Positions 25,501-37,578 of a stretch of DNA of 64,000 nt are shown piece after piece. Position 1 is the first letter of the stretch. Every line of letters begins with the position of its first letter. This stretch comes from Candolleomyces eurysporus (taxonomy: Eukaryota; Basidiomycota; Agaricomycetes; Agaricales; Psathyrellaceae): NCBI GenBank assembly GCA_027579435.1, contig JANBPK010000008.1, positions 1 to 64,000 of the forward strand, read 5' to 3'. Both the position numbers and the translations under genes were made by a program. The notes beneath the pieces are model-generated. The model worked only from the letters and a program-made list of their open reading frames with translations, ran no database searches and was not told the origin of the DNA.

Positions 25501-25534
25501 TATCTCCAAGCTTGCGCTTCAGACGTGAAGTCAT
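22501..25534 (-). CDS. G-patch domain protein, GPATCH1/TGH-like
   Basis: The start [20 protein letters not shown] at 25534 and the segments [20 protein letters not shown] and [18 protein letters not shown] are the DUF1604 N-terminus of GPATCH1. After an intron comes [17 protein letters not shown]-patch follows at about 24.8 kb ([19 protein letters not shown]). The long last exon (to 22501) has a SWAP-like stretch, acidic Ser/Asp clusters and a Lys-rich tail ending [16 protein letters not shown]1 homologues bind spliceosomal DEAH helicases and work in pre-mRNA splicing in the nucleus. The gene has several introns; the paired Ns at 24906 and 24914 are intronic. It is convergent with MAK11 with 137 bp between stops. 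Confidence 0.88.
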
Positions 25535-25877
25535 TTTTGGTGAGTGTTGGCCTGGCCACCGGTTTCACGCTGTCGCTCGAGTGAACGTGGTTCGGCCGTG
25601 CCAAAGGGGTTGCTTGGACTTAGGTATAATGCCGAGGTGCCGAAGTTCCCAGACTCGCACTGGCCCGGTTTAGCGCGCGCTTGATTCAACACCTTCCTAT
25701 CTTTCAAGCTTTGGGCCGTCGTCTAGGCAATTCATAATCTCCTGAACAAGTCTAGTCCTATTTTATCTGAAAAAGGATATAGTAGTAGTGACCAGGAAAC
25801 CCTGCTCATCGATGGTCTACATTCTAATCAGCTACACTCCTATTCAACCACTCCAGTTGGGAGCCAACGGCGGTCGA
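25535..25877. other. Promoter region of the GPATCH1-like gene and TRM140 3' flank
   Basis: This 343-bp gap lies between two minus-strand genes in tandem. I see no motif or gene in it. Confidence 0.4.
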
Positions 25878-27512
25878 TCAGGTATCCGTTATCTTGCGAA
25901 ATTGGCCTTGCATCCATACTCTATACATTTTCAACTGCCGCTTGCGGTTAACTAGTAGACGCCGATCTACTCCGAGCTGCTCAGTTGAGAAACGGGGTTG
26001 AGCCTCCAAGTTTTGTAAGGATAGTAAGTTGGGATGTATCACTGGTTCGGGCATTGGATATGATTCCGGTGATGATGGAAGCGGAGATGGGTTCAGAGAC
26101 GGCGCTGTTGAGTCGGGGGCTGGTGAGAGTTCTGAAGCGGAGGTGTCGTCGGATACCTTGACGTCAGAGAGGGAGTGGATCACCTGTTCGAGAGGCTCTG
26201 TCGGAGAGACGATATTATCGCTATTGTTCTCCTCGTCTTCTTCTTTTTCAACTGCACAATTTTGAGCACTTGCGTGCTGTGCGGCTGTTGCCATTTTCCC
26301 CGTAAACATCAAGGAGAGTTCATCTAACAGGCGGCGATTAGAGCGAGGCAGTCCAAGTTGTACCTGGTATCTACGCACCGATCTCGAAAAAGTAAACCCG
26401 GGTTTTATCCCCACGGATGTAGAGGTTGTCGTCCAAAAGCCGATTAGACTTGAATCTTAGTTGGGCCAAGTCGTATCGGCCATAATCTCGGAACACGATG
26501 AGGCCTCCAGGTTTGAGCATCTAGTACCATCAAGATCCACGAAATTCGGGCATGGGACCTTCAACGCACCTTATACACGTTCTCCACCGCTTGAGCCCAT
26601 TCATTGGGATGCAATGCACTCATGACAAAGATCAAAACCGCGACGTCAACAGATCCTTCTTTGAGGTTACTTGGAATGCCGGCTGTCGATGTCAAGTCCC
26701 AAACAGCGGCTTCTATCGAACCGATAGGCGGTGCATCATAGAGCTCATTGCGCTGTTCTGACAGTCAGCAGACCTAGCGCAGTTGCGGTAATAGGCGCTC
26801 ACTTGAACTAGCTTGACAGCATGAGGCGAATAGTCGTATGCAAATATTTTGAGATCCGGGTTCTGATTCGAAGACAGCAGAGGGTAGGCGGAGTTTCCAG
26901 CACCTATTCACAAGATTGAATTGCTCGCCAAGGAATAGAAGCCGAAATGAACTGACCGCAGCCTATCTCTGCCACAACAAAAGATCCTGCCTACGAGATT
27001 GGCGCGAGCACCCGGGTAGAGATCTAAGCTGTCCAACTCACTCCTGGCTTCGTCCCTGCAACTAGCTCCGGGAACTCGTTATGGAGCCATTTGCGATTGC
27101 GGAAGAAGTTTGCAGCGTTCATTTTGTAAAAGTTGTCCCTGGTGCGGTGATCACTGAGGTAAAGCCTGGGGGACGATTGGAGGGACATACCAATGTCGAG
27201 ATGGTTTGTCATTATACTTCGCCTTGTCCTCCGCGGGCACTGGGTTCGATCTCTGCTTTTCTAGCGCCTTTGAGATCGCCTCCCCTTGATCATCTGGTGG
27301 TGGGACATGATCCCAAGCATTGTGGTTCCAAACGTCGCCGTCATTGGTGAGGAATCTATATGAAATCAGACAGAGAACGACCCGGAGATGAATAAATTTG
27401 AGAAGACAAACCTTGACCCAAACGGTGCCTTCCTGGTGGCAGCTTCCTGGACCGAAGAAGTTGCCTTCTTTGTTGCCTGCGAGCCCTCGTCTATCGCAGA
27501 TGCCGTACTCAT
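25878..27512 (-). CDS. TRM140: tRNA (cytosine-32 N3)-methyltransferase, TRM140/METTL2 type
   Basis: From ATG at 27512 the exons give [20 protein letters not shown], then [20 protein letters not shown], the N-terminal motifs of METTL2/TRM140. The SAM-binding motif I is [16 protein letters not shown], later [18 protein letters not shown] conserved block [20 protein letters not shown] then [17 protein letters not shown] spans an intron at about 26.4 kb. The end, [20 protein letters not shown], is diagnostic. The enzyme makes 3-methylcytidine at C32 of tRNA-Thr/Ser/Arg. Between motif and C-terminus lies a ~110-residue Ser/Pro/Asp/Glu-rich insertion absent from typical animal METTL2. It starts divergently from the Rho GEF gene. 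Confidence 0.9.
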
Positions 27513-27802
27513 CTGAGGTCGATGTGGTTTCTGGAAAGGCGGAGGGGTCTAAGTTTGGCTTCAGCTAGGCCATCAAATTGCGATTGATCTGGCTGATCAG
27601 ACTTACTGCATGGCCGGTCGCTGTTCATCCAGGAACGCCCATTCAAACCCTCTCCATATCCTCCGCTCCTCCTCCTNCCCGTGCCGTCTGGGTCACCCGG
27701 TGGCCTCGCATGCTCAAGCAGGACTGCTAGCTACTCAATATCCCGGGATACTCAACGCCAGCGCCAGAGAACGAGTGATCAGCTCGGAACCGCTGGAATC
27801 CA
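27513..27802. promoter_or_regulatory. Divergent promoter of TRM140 and the Rho GEF
   Basis: The two start codons are 290 bp apart in opposite directions. An ATG at 27610 opens another plus-strand frame, but it does not join the GEF frame and is broken near an N at 27677. No TATA element is obvious. Confidence 0.4.
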
Positions 27803-30800
27803 ATGTCGGGCCTGAATGGCGACGCGAATCATGACGATGAATTGGAGGGCCTTTATCGATCCGTCCTCGCTGGATATCCTATTGTGCCTCCCCAGCCTAC
27901 AAGGACCGTTTCTAGCTCTGGACGACCTGTGAGACCTTTGCCGCCGACGCCTGGTGGAGGTGCTGGCCGACCGCCGATAGTTCCCCAAGGCTCTTCTGCA
28001 CTGGATTCAGCAGCAAATAGTCCTATCCGGTTCGTGACTTTTTATCGCTTTTATTTCTACTAATCTCTTTCTTCTCAGAAACACACAACAGCCGTTGCCC
28101 CAGCTGACCACAATTACAATTGACCCCGCCCCGGACGTCGACCACGACGATTATGCATCGCAGCCACCACCGCTTGATACGCATCCATCAATACCCCTCG
28201 ATAGCGACGCATCGGCCACCTTGGGCGATGGGGCAGCAGGCCAAGCCTGGGACCCATCAATACGACCCGTATCGACCAATGAATACGACCTCACGGACCT
28301 TCCCGTGTACATTCGATCACCTGAAGACGATCCAAATGCTGTCTCTGTCCTCATCGACCCGTACCATGGCGCTGCTTCGCAGTCGACACTTGAACTATCC
28401 CCTGAAGCACCATACCAACCCGAACAGCCGCTCTACGCACAACCCGAGGACGGTAACTACGAAACCACTCCTGGAGGCCCCTCATACGTCCCACTCCCTC
28501 CTGAAGGCGACGATCGACCGCCCTACCATCCTCCGGAGCCTGATTATCCTGAAGAACACGAAACTGTCTCCGACCGAGCCAGATATCTTGAAGACTTATC
28601 CCCTTCGGAGGCCTCTACTTTCATGAGCGGGGAATTCCCGATGCTCCAGCGTCCCGTGTCTCTTTCATCGACGGGTTCTAATGGAACTGCCGCCCTACCT
28701 TATATCGACGGACCTGATGCCCCTTCCCAAGATCGATTCGCCGCATCCTCTTCCTCGTGGAATAACAATAACAGCAACATCCCTGTCCGAACGGTCGAAT
28801 CAAATCCTAGCTGGAACCATGCTGGCCCTAGCAACATTGCACGGCGCGTTACAAACGATCTTTTCGCCCTACGAAACTTCGACCAAACGATTGAAGACTC
28901 GGAATTGCTGGATACGGAGGATTACGAAGACCCAGACCAATTTCTTGACTTGTCGCTGTTGTCGAACATTGCAGTCCAACTCCAGCTCAAGGTTCCACGA
29001 GGTACTCATGTGAAGGGAAGCATACCATATCCAGGCGCATTTACGGGGAAAGACATTGTGGTAAGTCTTTGAGCAATCGAACCTCCGTGGATCATTTTGA
29101 GTAAGAAGTATCGCCTTTTTAGACCAGTATACATGCCATCCTGGAACAGAAGCTCATACGCCAACATAGCTGGCCCAAAGCCGACAGAAGAGTGGCCTTA
29201 CAAGTCGCACGGAGTTTACAGAAGCAGCTTTTCTTCTACGAAGTTGAATGGAATTCTCGGACGCTCCAAGATGGCGTGGAAGACGTTTACATGTTCCTGG
29301 ATGAATCCGAAAACACCATGCCTGAACGCGCGGAGCTGCCCTCTGGCGTGGTCACCATGCTGACGAAGTGCTACTCGATCATGTGCATTGAAGGTACAGA
29401 ACCATGTTACTCGCACTGCTGTCCGTTGAGGGTATCTATCTTCAGGCTTCCTCATACCTTGGCAACGCTTAAATCTTCTGCAATAGGGCATGACGAAGTT
29501 CTTACCGACGACAGTGGAGGTTAATACTAACCCGGCAAGAGAGGATTGGACTAAAGGCGTTCCAGCCCATGTACTAAGGGATCTTCCCGAGTACGAGATC
29601 AGTCGGCAAACGTATGTGTGTTTGTATTTCTCGTCTAAATATTCTTTCTGAACCCGTCTCCAGGATCATACACAAGCTGATCAGCAAAGAGGAGCAGTAT
29701 GTGCAAGACCTTGACACCGTCGAGGAAGTATTCATCGACCCATTACGCACTGCGAATGTGGTGGCTTATGCTGACGAGTTCGTCGAAGAAGTCTTCGGCA
29801 ACTTACTGGACCTGCGGGATTGCAACCGTCGCCTACTAGAGGTTATGTCTGTCCGTCAGCGGGAAGAAGCACCCATTATCAAGACTATTGGCGATATCTT
29901 CCTCCATGTTGCCACTGAGTTCCGGGAGCATTATCCTGCATATGTTGGCCGCCGGTTTTTGGCCGACAAAAGAATAACTGAGGAGCTCGAAAGCAATGCA
30001 GAATTCCGCCTATTCATTGAGGTGAATATCGTATAGACATCTACCACTTCTCTTTCTTCTGACCTCTTGCTTAGAAATGTGAGCGTGGGCTTGCTGCTCG
30101 TGGCGGAGAACCCCGCATGGACCTCCGAAGATACCTCAATCGGCCCGCCGAGCACCTCCAAAAGTACCCCGTCCTTTTGGAGGCTGTCTATCACGAGACG
30201 CCGAAAGACAACCCGGATGGAGAGTTCTTGTTGGAGTCTATCACGGCTATCAAGAATCTTCAGAACGTGGCGCAGCTAAGAACCTTCCAGTCGGCAATGG
30301 GCAAGGGTCCCACGGGGAAATGGGAGTGGCATGATCTCCTCGCACCGTCGATGCGCAAGAAGTTCAGCAAGGAGGAGAGTCATAGACAATCGTGAGAAAC
30401 CATATTGATGGCTGTTAATTAGTACACACCTTCTGACCCCATCGTAGGCTCATCTTCGAACTGATCAAAGGTGAAATGGCCTACGTGAGGGACTTGGAGA
30501 ATATCGAGACAGTGAGTCCTTTCGACAGCATCCCGTCTTTTGGGGTANTTTTTAATGACCGCCACAGATCTATCTTCGTCCTCTGAGAAACGCAGAACCA
30601 CCCATTATCCCGACCGAACGCCTTGACCAATTCCTGCATGACGTCTTCCACAACTCCCAAGAACTGTATGCTCACCATCGTCGCTTGATTGACAAGCTGC
30701 ACGAGATCCAGTTGGAAGAGCACCCAAGGATAAAGAGCATCACCGCTGCCATCTTCGATGCTGCACTCAACTTCCGAGAAGCTTACATGGAATATATTCC

Positions 30801-33436
30801 CAGCTACCCTATTGCTGCATACCGGATCGACGAAGAAATGGCCAATAATCCCCGGTTCAAGACCTTTGTCGGAGTGAGTCACAACACTTTATAATAATCA
30901 TCTGTCTCATGTGTCTTCTTCTCCTCCCAAGGAATGTATACGTCACCCTGACGCGGGAAAACACGATGTGAAGGCGTTCGTCAACCGACCGATTCCCCGA
31001 CTGCTGAGATATGAGCTGTTGTTGAAAGAAATCTTGGGGTCAACCCCTTCATACCATGATGATCGAGATGCGATTCCCGAGGTCATTGAATTGATCAGCT
31101 CTCTCGCCAGGGAGACGCAGCCTGGAGTGGAATCGGCGAAGCAGAAGGTGGAGCTGTGGAGATACAATGCAAACCTGATATTCAAGACGGGTGAAGCAGT
31201 CGTGAGTATCCTGCTCGTTTATCTGTATGTGTAACCCACTCTAATGACGGGTCTCAGGACATGGAACTTTTGGACGAGAACCGTTCTCTACTTCATGCAG
31301 GAAAGGTGCTGGCGCGACCAGACAACTCAATTGTGGAATTGAACAATGGATGGACAGAGTTGAATGCTCTCCTCTTCGACAACTACCGTGAGTCACTTCC
31401 CTGTTTTCTAGATTCCCTTTTACTGACACTGGTCTACAGTTGTGTTGACCAAACCAAGAGAAAAGGACGATGTAACCAAGTACATGGTTTACCGAAGAGT
31501 CAGTATGATGTTGACTGTCTGGATGATTTGGAAAAACGAAGCTGATAAGCCATTATAGCCTATCCCACTGGATCTTCTGGAGCTCAAATCCTTCACTGAT
31601 GGCCCAACGCAACGTAGCGCGGGACTGCTTAGGAATTTAAATGGAGGTGCAGTGAACCATCGCGCATCGGAAATTGATCCTCGAGCAGTCTACCCCTTCA
31701 CGATTCAACATTCTGGCCGCTCATGGTCCATAACTCTTTATGCAGAGACCGCGCAGATTCGTGCAGATTGGAAGCAGAGGTTGGAAGAGGCGCAAGGGCT
31801 GAGACAGGTCGTCTCTGACTCGAATCGTGTATTCGAAATGGAAACCCTCAGCATCGATACATTCTTGCTTCCGCTTCCGGGCCAGGCCCCACCTCCTCAG
31901 TCAAACAATTGGCACGATATGGGTAACTTCACTGGGAAGGTGACTTGCTCTGTTCCATTCAGTGAGTGTCATCGTCGCCTTGGTCTCTCTGTAGCCTTTG
32001 TAACTAACCAAACGCAGATACGCCCGATGGCCGAGGCCTTGTTGCTATCGGGTGCGCAGAAGGTGTATGGATTGGATTCCGACACGACTCTCGATGTAGG
32101 TACTCTTGATTACTCTTATGGTAATTGTACTGACTTCGTGGTAGCGATGAGGCGCGTCCTGCACGTCCGAATGGTTTCGCAGTGTGCGATGCTTGAAGAT
32201 TTTGGTCTCTTCCTCGTGCTTGCCGATAGGGTGCGTCCCATGTCCCAGGCAATGTCATCGAGTAGTACTTACTTGGGCACAGAACCTTTTCGCCTACCAC
32301 ATTGAAGCCCTTGTTCCGAACCCTATGAGCCCTCAATCGTTCACTTCTCAGACACCACAGAAGATCAACGGCTCAAAGGAGGTGCAGTTCTTCAGCGTTG
32401 GTACCTTGCATGGACGGACATTGGTCATATACATGAACAAGAAAGGGGTACGTCTTATACGATCACAGGCCGTGTCTTGTTGACTCAAAGTGTGTGGCAT
32501 AGGCGGATAGCGTGTTCCATGTAGTGGAACCCGTTATCGACAAGATCACCGAGCGACCAAAGGCTTCCAGCAGCGGTCTCCTACCTTCGATGCTATCTCG
32601 CCGCAATAAATCAGACTGGTTCCGCACCTATCGCGACTTCTCTCTGACCGGGGAGTCCTACGATTTGATTTTCCTCAAAGCCAAGATCGCCGTTCTCTGT
32701 TCCAAAGGGTTTGAGATCATGGACATGATCGAGTAGGTTCACTTTATCTCTTCTTTTGCCTCGCACTCATACTCGGTGATTTAGTAGCTTCAAGTCTGTC
32801 ACCATCCCTCAAAAGGACAACCCCAACTTAGGCCCCATTGCCCGGCGCTGCGAATCGTGTCGACCGCTAGGCATGTTCCGTTGTTCTGAAGATGAATTCC
32901 TTCTGTGCTACGATGGTGCGTCCTGCAGGGATATCTAAGTTACCGTTACTCACCCTGATATAGAGTTTGGTCTTTACGTTGACAAGCATGGCATCCCCAG
33001 TCGCAATACCGGAGTGATCGAATGGGAAGGCCTGGCAACCAGAGTGGCTCTGCATGCACCCTACATTCTTCTTTTCGACAAACGTTTCATCGAGATTCGA
33101 AACATTGACACTTGCCGCCTGTCACAAATTCTTCCCGGCACAGATATCCAATGTGTTTGGGACGGGCGTGGAGCTGATAGCACTCCTGCTGCTATTCCCG
33201 AAGGAACGGATGAAAACATGAGTCAAGAACCTCGAGTACACGCCGTCATGAATGTGACAGACCCTGTGCCAAATGTGCGTGTTAGAGGTATCACCCAGCA
33301 TGTCTTTGAGTTGGTGCCAACGCTTCCCTTGTACCTTCCGGGCGCTCTATCATCGCCTTCCACCGTTCCTTATTATCCACAATCGTTTTCTCCTCCACGA
33401 TCTCCTCCGCTGAGAGCGGGGTCGTTTAGGCCTTAA
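27803..33436 (+). CDS. Rom2-type Rho GEF: DEP, two DH, PH and CNH domains
   Basis: The protein starts MSGLNGDANHDDELEGLYRS and has a long acidic Pro-rich N-terminus. A DEP-like domain follows (HVKGSIPYPGAFTGKDIV), then a Cys-rich strip (CYSIMCIEGTEPCYSHCCP). DH domain 1 begins TIIHKLISKEEQYVQDLDTV and ends LRRYLNRPAEHLQKYPVLLE. A linker (GPTGKWEWHDLLAPSMR) leads to DH domain 2, LIFELIKGEMAYVRDLENIE to NRPIPRLLRYELLLKEIL. A PH region (ENRSLLHAGKV ... WKQRLEEAQGL) and a CNH domain (GLVAIGCAEGVWIGFRHDSR onwards) complete it. Many 45-70 nt introns; the N at 30548 is intronic. The stop is TAA 33434-33436. Rom2-type GEFs activate Rho1 in cell-wall integrity signalling at the plasma membrane; this role is inferred from the family. 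Confidence 0.87.
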
Positions 33437-33859
33437 TCTAGGGTTTTAGGTTGGATTCTGCTTTGCTCTTTATCTACTGACAGTCTACAAATTCTCATGT
33501 ATATCTACTACACATTTATTATCATTATTGGTCGATAGGGACGTTTAATGGCCTCACCGATTTGGACTTTCTGAAGCCATATGAGTGGACCGTGGTTACC
33601 AAGACTTTGACGAGCACTGGATCTGCGTCTCTTCCCGCCATCATTCGTGTCATTCCACTGACAGTGACCACTTTAGAGTCAAAACACAGCATTCTGCTTT
33701 CAATTAATGAGTCAAGATGATCGGACACAGCGCCCATATTGCCAGGGACACTGACACTGCGACGTATCCCAAGCGTCATATAAAAGGTGGCCTGTTCACC
33801 GGCTTGTTTCGACACACTTGTTTCTCGAACTCCACGAGTCATATCGTCGCTCCTCCAAC
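33437..33859. other. Intergenic region
   Basis: This 423-bp gap separates two plus-strand genes. It includes the GEF 3' flank and the promoter of the next gene. A TATA-like catataaaag lies at about 33778, some 80 bp before the next ATG. Confidence 0.4.
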
Positions 33860-35783
33860 ATGGACAACGAGCAGGTGGGTTTCCTTTCACTCGTTGAATT
33901 TCACATGGATCTACGGTATTAACTTTTCGACTTAGCGACATATAGATTGCGCTATCTGCGATGAAATCTATGGTTATGGGACTGAAGACAAGCCTGAAAT
34001 CGACGAAGGCTTTGAAATCGTCAAGAAGACCCCTAAACACACTCATACAAAGCCTAAATTCCCTCCTAAAACCCCACGTTTCCCAACAACTTCGAAATGG
34101 AAGACTGCCGCTGTAGCAAAGGCCTCAGAGGAACTGGACAATCTAGTACAGATTCTCCAGAAGACCGCAGACAGACGAATCCCTGGGCCAATCTTCCATG
34201 CCGGCCAGGCTGGAAAGACGTTGTGGGCGCCCTTCTCTTCATCCCTTCCTGACGAGTTGAAGAAGATGATGGGAGGCTGCAGCACTTGCCGTCATTTTGT
34301 CGAAACATATGGCGACCTTTGCGTTGTAGACGACGACGGAAGCCTCGTTCCCGTCATCTGGCCTCACGTGTCCGACCTCGAGCATGTCCCCGAAAGATAC
34401 CGGGCAGCGGTTACAGCCGTCATTAACCGCCTCTCTGGATGCATTGCTGGCGATGAATTTCTTCTTGAGAAGGACAAAGATCGGGCGCTGGGACATGCAC
34501 GAGGCCGCAACCCCAAGTGGCGCCATCTTCATGTCGTCCTGGAGGATGGTCCGCTGACGGGCGGATTGAGAGACGGTCTCAATACAGCAACCTCTTCCGC
34601 GATGTTGGGACGCGTTCTCGAAGACTACGACCGCAAGACGATTATCCACGCTCGGCACTTGATCTACGAAAAGCTGCCACACGCTTTGGGGCATAGGCCA
34701 GTCATCGACTTCCTTGAAGGTGTCCTGAGCAAGGTTGAAAAGATGGAAGACAGCGTCAAGAAGACAAACACCATCATCAAATACTCGAGGATAGCCTGGC
34801 CAGGGTGTCTCTCTTCACTTCGAGGGGGTGTCGTTGGTCAGCTTCTGGCCGATGTGGCCGCTGGAAATGACTGGGAATACGTTGTAGCACGCTGGACATC
34901 GATGGCCAACCCTATGGTATATCTTCGACCCACGTCATCCCCATCCGGTGGAAATGTTTCTGAAGCAGAGAAGATTTTCAAGAACTTGGGTTACACCAAG
35001 GAAGACCTGATCCGACACTTTATGACTACAAACCAAGCTCCGGAGTCTGCTATTCTTTGGTCCAATCCTACCATTTGGAACGTCCAACTTCCCGCTACCC
35101 CCAAGACCACTGGCATCTTTGACTCGGTCAAAACGAAAAACGATCGTACTCCACCAAAGGAAGTCGACCTCAAGCCTTCGAACAGTGATCTTACGGAAAT
35201 TTCTTTCCGCTCTTTCGCTCGAAGAGTCGTTCCCAATGCTAAATCGATCGACATCTACCTCGATTCGGAGGTTCGTCTCGCCTTCTTCACCACCGGTGCT
35301 CCCGGTGCGAAATCCCCCTTTTCCTTTGGCTCGTCCACAAACACTGCCTCCTGGTATAACTGGAGCAAATTCCTCCCAGTGGAGAAAGGGAAGGTCAAGA
35401 AAGGATGGAATCCCGTTTCGTCCATTATTTCCTTCCCTCATATGTGGGAGCACGTCTCGGCGACCAAGGCTATCTCTCAGTCAGAGGTCGAATGGCCTTT
35501 TTCTCGACATGGTATCCGGTATTTGTTCTGCATCAAGGGTGCGAAGGAAGACCAGCGAATGGCAGCATCACTCTTTCCAACCATTATGCGCGGAGAGTTC
35601 CACTGCGTGCGGAAGACAGTGGAAGCGTTCAGCAATGAGGAACGGATCAGAGAACCATGTCAGGAAGGATGGGACCAAGTTGGTGGTTTGGCCGGTGGCA
35701 ATTCTCGATGGTCGGAAATCATTGTGAGGGTGAAGACTGACGGGGAGTCTGCTTGCACCTATAAGATAACCCTTTTCGAGTGA
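33860..35783 (+). CDS. Unrecognised 620-residue protein with two CxxC motifs
   Basis: The first exon, 33860-33874, encodes only MDNEQ. The intron 33875-33935 has gtggg and cttag borders. The second exon, 33936-35783, runs open for 615 codons. Two Cys pairs are seen: CAIC near residue 11 and CSTC near residue 119 (GGCSTCRHFVETYGDLCVV). They could bind metal together with His or more distant Cys. The rest is globular, mixed alpha/beta in composition, without membrane segments or a signal peptide. The N-terminal Lys-rich stretch KKTPKHTHTKPKFPPKTP may be nuclear or nucleic-acid-facing. I recognise no catalytic motif. Coding quality and length make it certainly a gene; the function is unknown, and it may be a mushroom-lineage family. 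Confidence 0.8.
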
Positions 35784-35923
35784 CCGATTCTTACGGACCC
35801 ATTCCGAATCAATTGAAGTGCTCTTCGATATGTTGATTGAGAATAGTACTATGCATGCATATACGTCTATCTATCAGTCCAGCGGTCAAATTATGGAGAT
35901 AGTCACCAGTCCACTATGTTGCC

Positions 35924-36940
35924 TCATTCTCGTTTTGGACACCCGGGCACTGCCATCCACTCCTCTATGTCGTTAGTTATGTTCCAGAAGGGTTGTTCGA
36001 GATCTGGCAGATATCCTATTCCACCCTTTCCAACATGTGCAAAGGCTTTATGCCTGCAGACTCGAAATTGCGAGTTGCTGCTGGGAAGCTCCCTGTCTTG
36101 TCGCCATCTTTCCCGAGGAAGCCTAGCATAGATATCAACTGCTGGTATATCCAAAATCGCACGGCAATGCTTTGGGCTGAAGTACGTGCTAGCGTCCTTC
36201 CAACGGATGTTGTTAACAATCTCCAATTGCTTCAACTTCGGGGCTCTTGTAAGGAAGGCCTGAACAGCTGGAAAATGGTAGTTGCTCAATTGAAGATCTT
36301 CGCCAGTCAGGCCGATCGGTCCATTTGACATGAGCAAGCACAGAAGCCCTGGGCACTCAAAGTGAGGAAGGAACGCTTCGACGTCGGACGACGCAACCAG
36401 GGTCAGCGAGCGTAGCTCGGGGAGACACGTTCTATTTATTCGAGCTATGCTGGTGTAGTTTGGGTCGTAGGATGGTACTGCCATCGTTCCGAATTCAGCT
36501 TGGACCGCACTTGTGCATTGAGAGAGGATGAAGACGCAGTCATATAGGGCCGGGGAGCCTCCCAAAATGCTGATATGGGTCAATCCGGAGAACGTGTCTG
36601 TGCCCGCCAGAGAGCCGCTTTCTAGGAAATTCATCGGCTCTGAGATAGATGTAAGACGGAGTTGGCGTAGACTAGATGAGCCTGAAAGTGCTTCCAGGAG
36701 CCTGATGAACTTGTCTCTTTGTGAAGTGCCGCCCCCTTCACCAACGGGCACACTAATCCATAGTCCTATGCGTTTTTTAATGCTCTCTGCAAGGTCGGAC
36801 GTGGGATCGAATAATCGAAGCATCTCGCTGTTGGGGTTGGTGACTTTGACATATTGTGCCTTCGAAGCTAACAGCTGCCCAGAAGAGTTGAATGTCTTCC
36901 CGTTGCTGTGGAAAAGAAAATCGAGGGAAAACGCTGGCAT
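35924..36940 (-). CDS. LRR/F-box-family-like protein, 338 residues, without visible F-box
   Basis: A single minus-strand exon from ATG 36940 to the stop at 35924. Leu-rich segments with LRR-like spacing are present (SSLRQLRLTSI, FSGLTHISILGG, LPELRSLTLVASS, APKLKQLEIVNN), the pattern of the large agaricomycete F-box/LRR families. The N-terminal F-box itself is absent, so it may be a diverged or truncated member. Two broken relatives lie downstream, at 37.6 and 39.4-40.1 kb. A TATA box sits about 50 bp before the start. Substrate-adaptor function for ubiquitin ligases would be usual for the family but is not shown here. Confidence 0.6.
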   Translation of the reverse strand: MPAFSLDFLFHSNGKTFNSSGQLLASKAQYVKVTNPNSEMLRLFDPTSDLAESIKKRIGLWISVPVGEGGGTSQRDKFIRLLEALSGSSSLRQLRLTSISEPMNFLESGSLAGTDTFSGLTHISILGGSPALYDCVFILSQCTSAVQAEFGTMAVPSYDPNYTSIARINRTCLPELRSLTLVASSDVEAFLPHFECPGLLCLLMSNGPIGLTGEDLQLSNYHFPAVQAFLTRAPKLKQLEIVNNIRWKDASTYFSPKHCRAILDIPAVDIYARLPRERWRQDRELPSSNSQFRVCRHKAFAHVGKGGIGYLPDLEQPFWNITNDIEEWMAVPGCPKRE

Positions 36941-36988
36941 GGAGAGGGAGTGTGGGTTGAAAATCTAAGGACTTACTGCATCCTCAGC

Positions 36989-36998
36989 TATTTATACG
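36989..36998 (-). promoter_or_regulatory. TATA box of the LRR-like gene
   Basis: The minus strand reads cgtataaata about 50 bases upstream of ATG 36940, a usual fungal TATA position. Confidence 0.5.
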
Positions 36999-37294
36999 CC
37001 TCATTTCAAGGTCCAAGCACACAGGCATGCCACAGTAAAGACAACAAAGAGCAAATGCGGGGATTTTTTTCGGTAACAACGGCAGTTTTACAATGGCGGT
37101 GTGAGGCTGGAGATCTGAAGGGCATAAGCTGCCTGGAAACCATTGTTGGCGAGGGTGAAAATTCTACATTCTAGAACACACCGCTGAACGCCAATCGACC
37201 CCACACATTTGTCAGAAACAATAGCATATACATATGTGGCTCCGCCCAGGCCCAGGTCAAATCGAGGCAGTAGTTGTGTCATCACCTTCCTTTT

Positions 37295-37578
37295 ATCACG
37301 CGAATGGACTTCCGATAAACAAATTTTCGCTCCGACCTTTTGTGGCGTAGGCGTCTAAACAAGGCGCTTCGAGTACTGCTTCCACCGGCCCGAACCTCTC
37401 GGCTGCCTTATTTGTTTGGGAACTCGAAGCGTTTCTCAAAAGCTATTTTATTGAGTACTCAAGACATACATAAAGCATAGACGGGTAGAGGACTTAGATT
37501 TGACAATAAAGGCGTCTCCTAATTATACTCCGATACACGTGGCATGGTCACCCCACTGCTCTTGGGCCTTGGAACACC
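37295..37578 (+). repeat. Direct repeat, left copy
   Basis: About 284 bp matching 39034-39325 in the same orientation, with few substitutions. It contains ccttttgtggcgtaggcgtc, tgccttatttgtttgggaac and tttattgagtactcaagaca in the same order. It ends exactly where the LRR-gene fragment begins, so it looks like the 3' flank of an ancestral minus-strand LRR-like gene. Confidence 0.85.
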
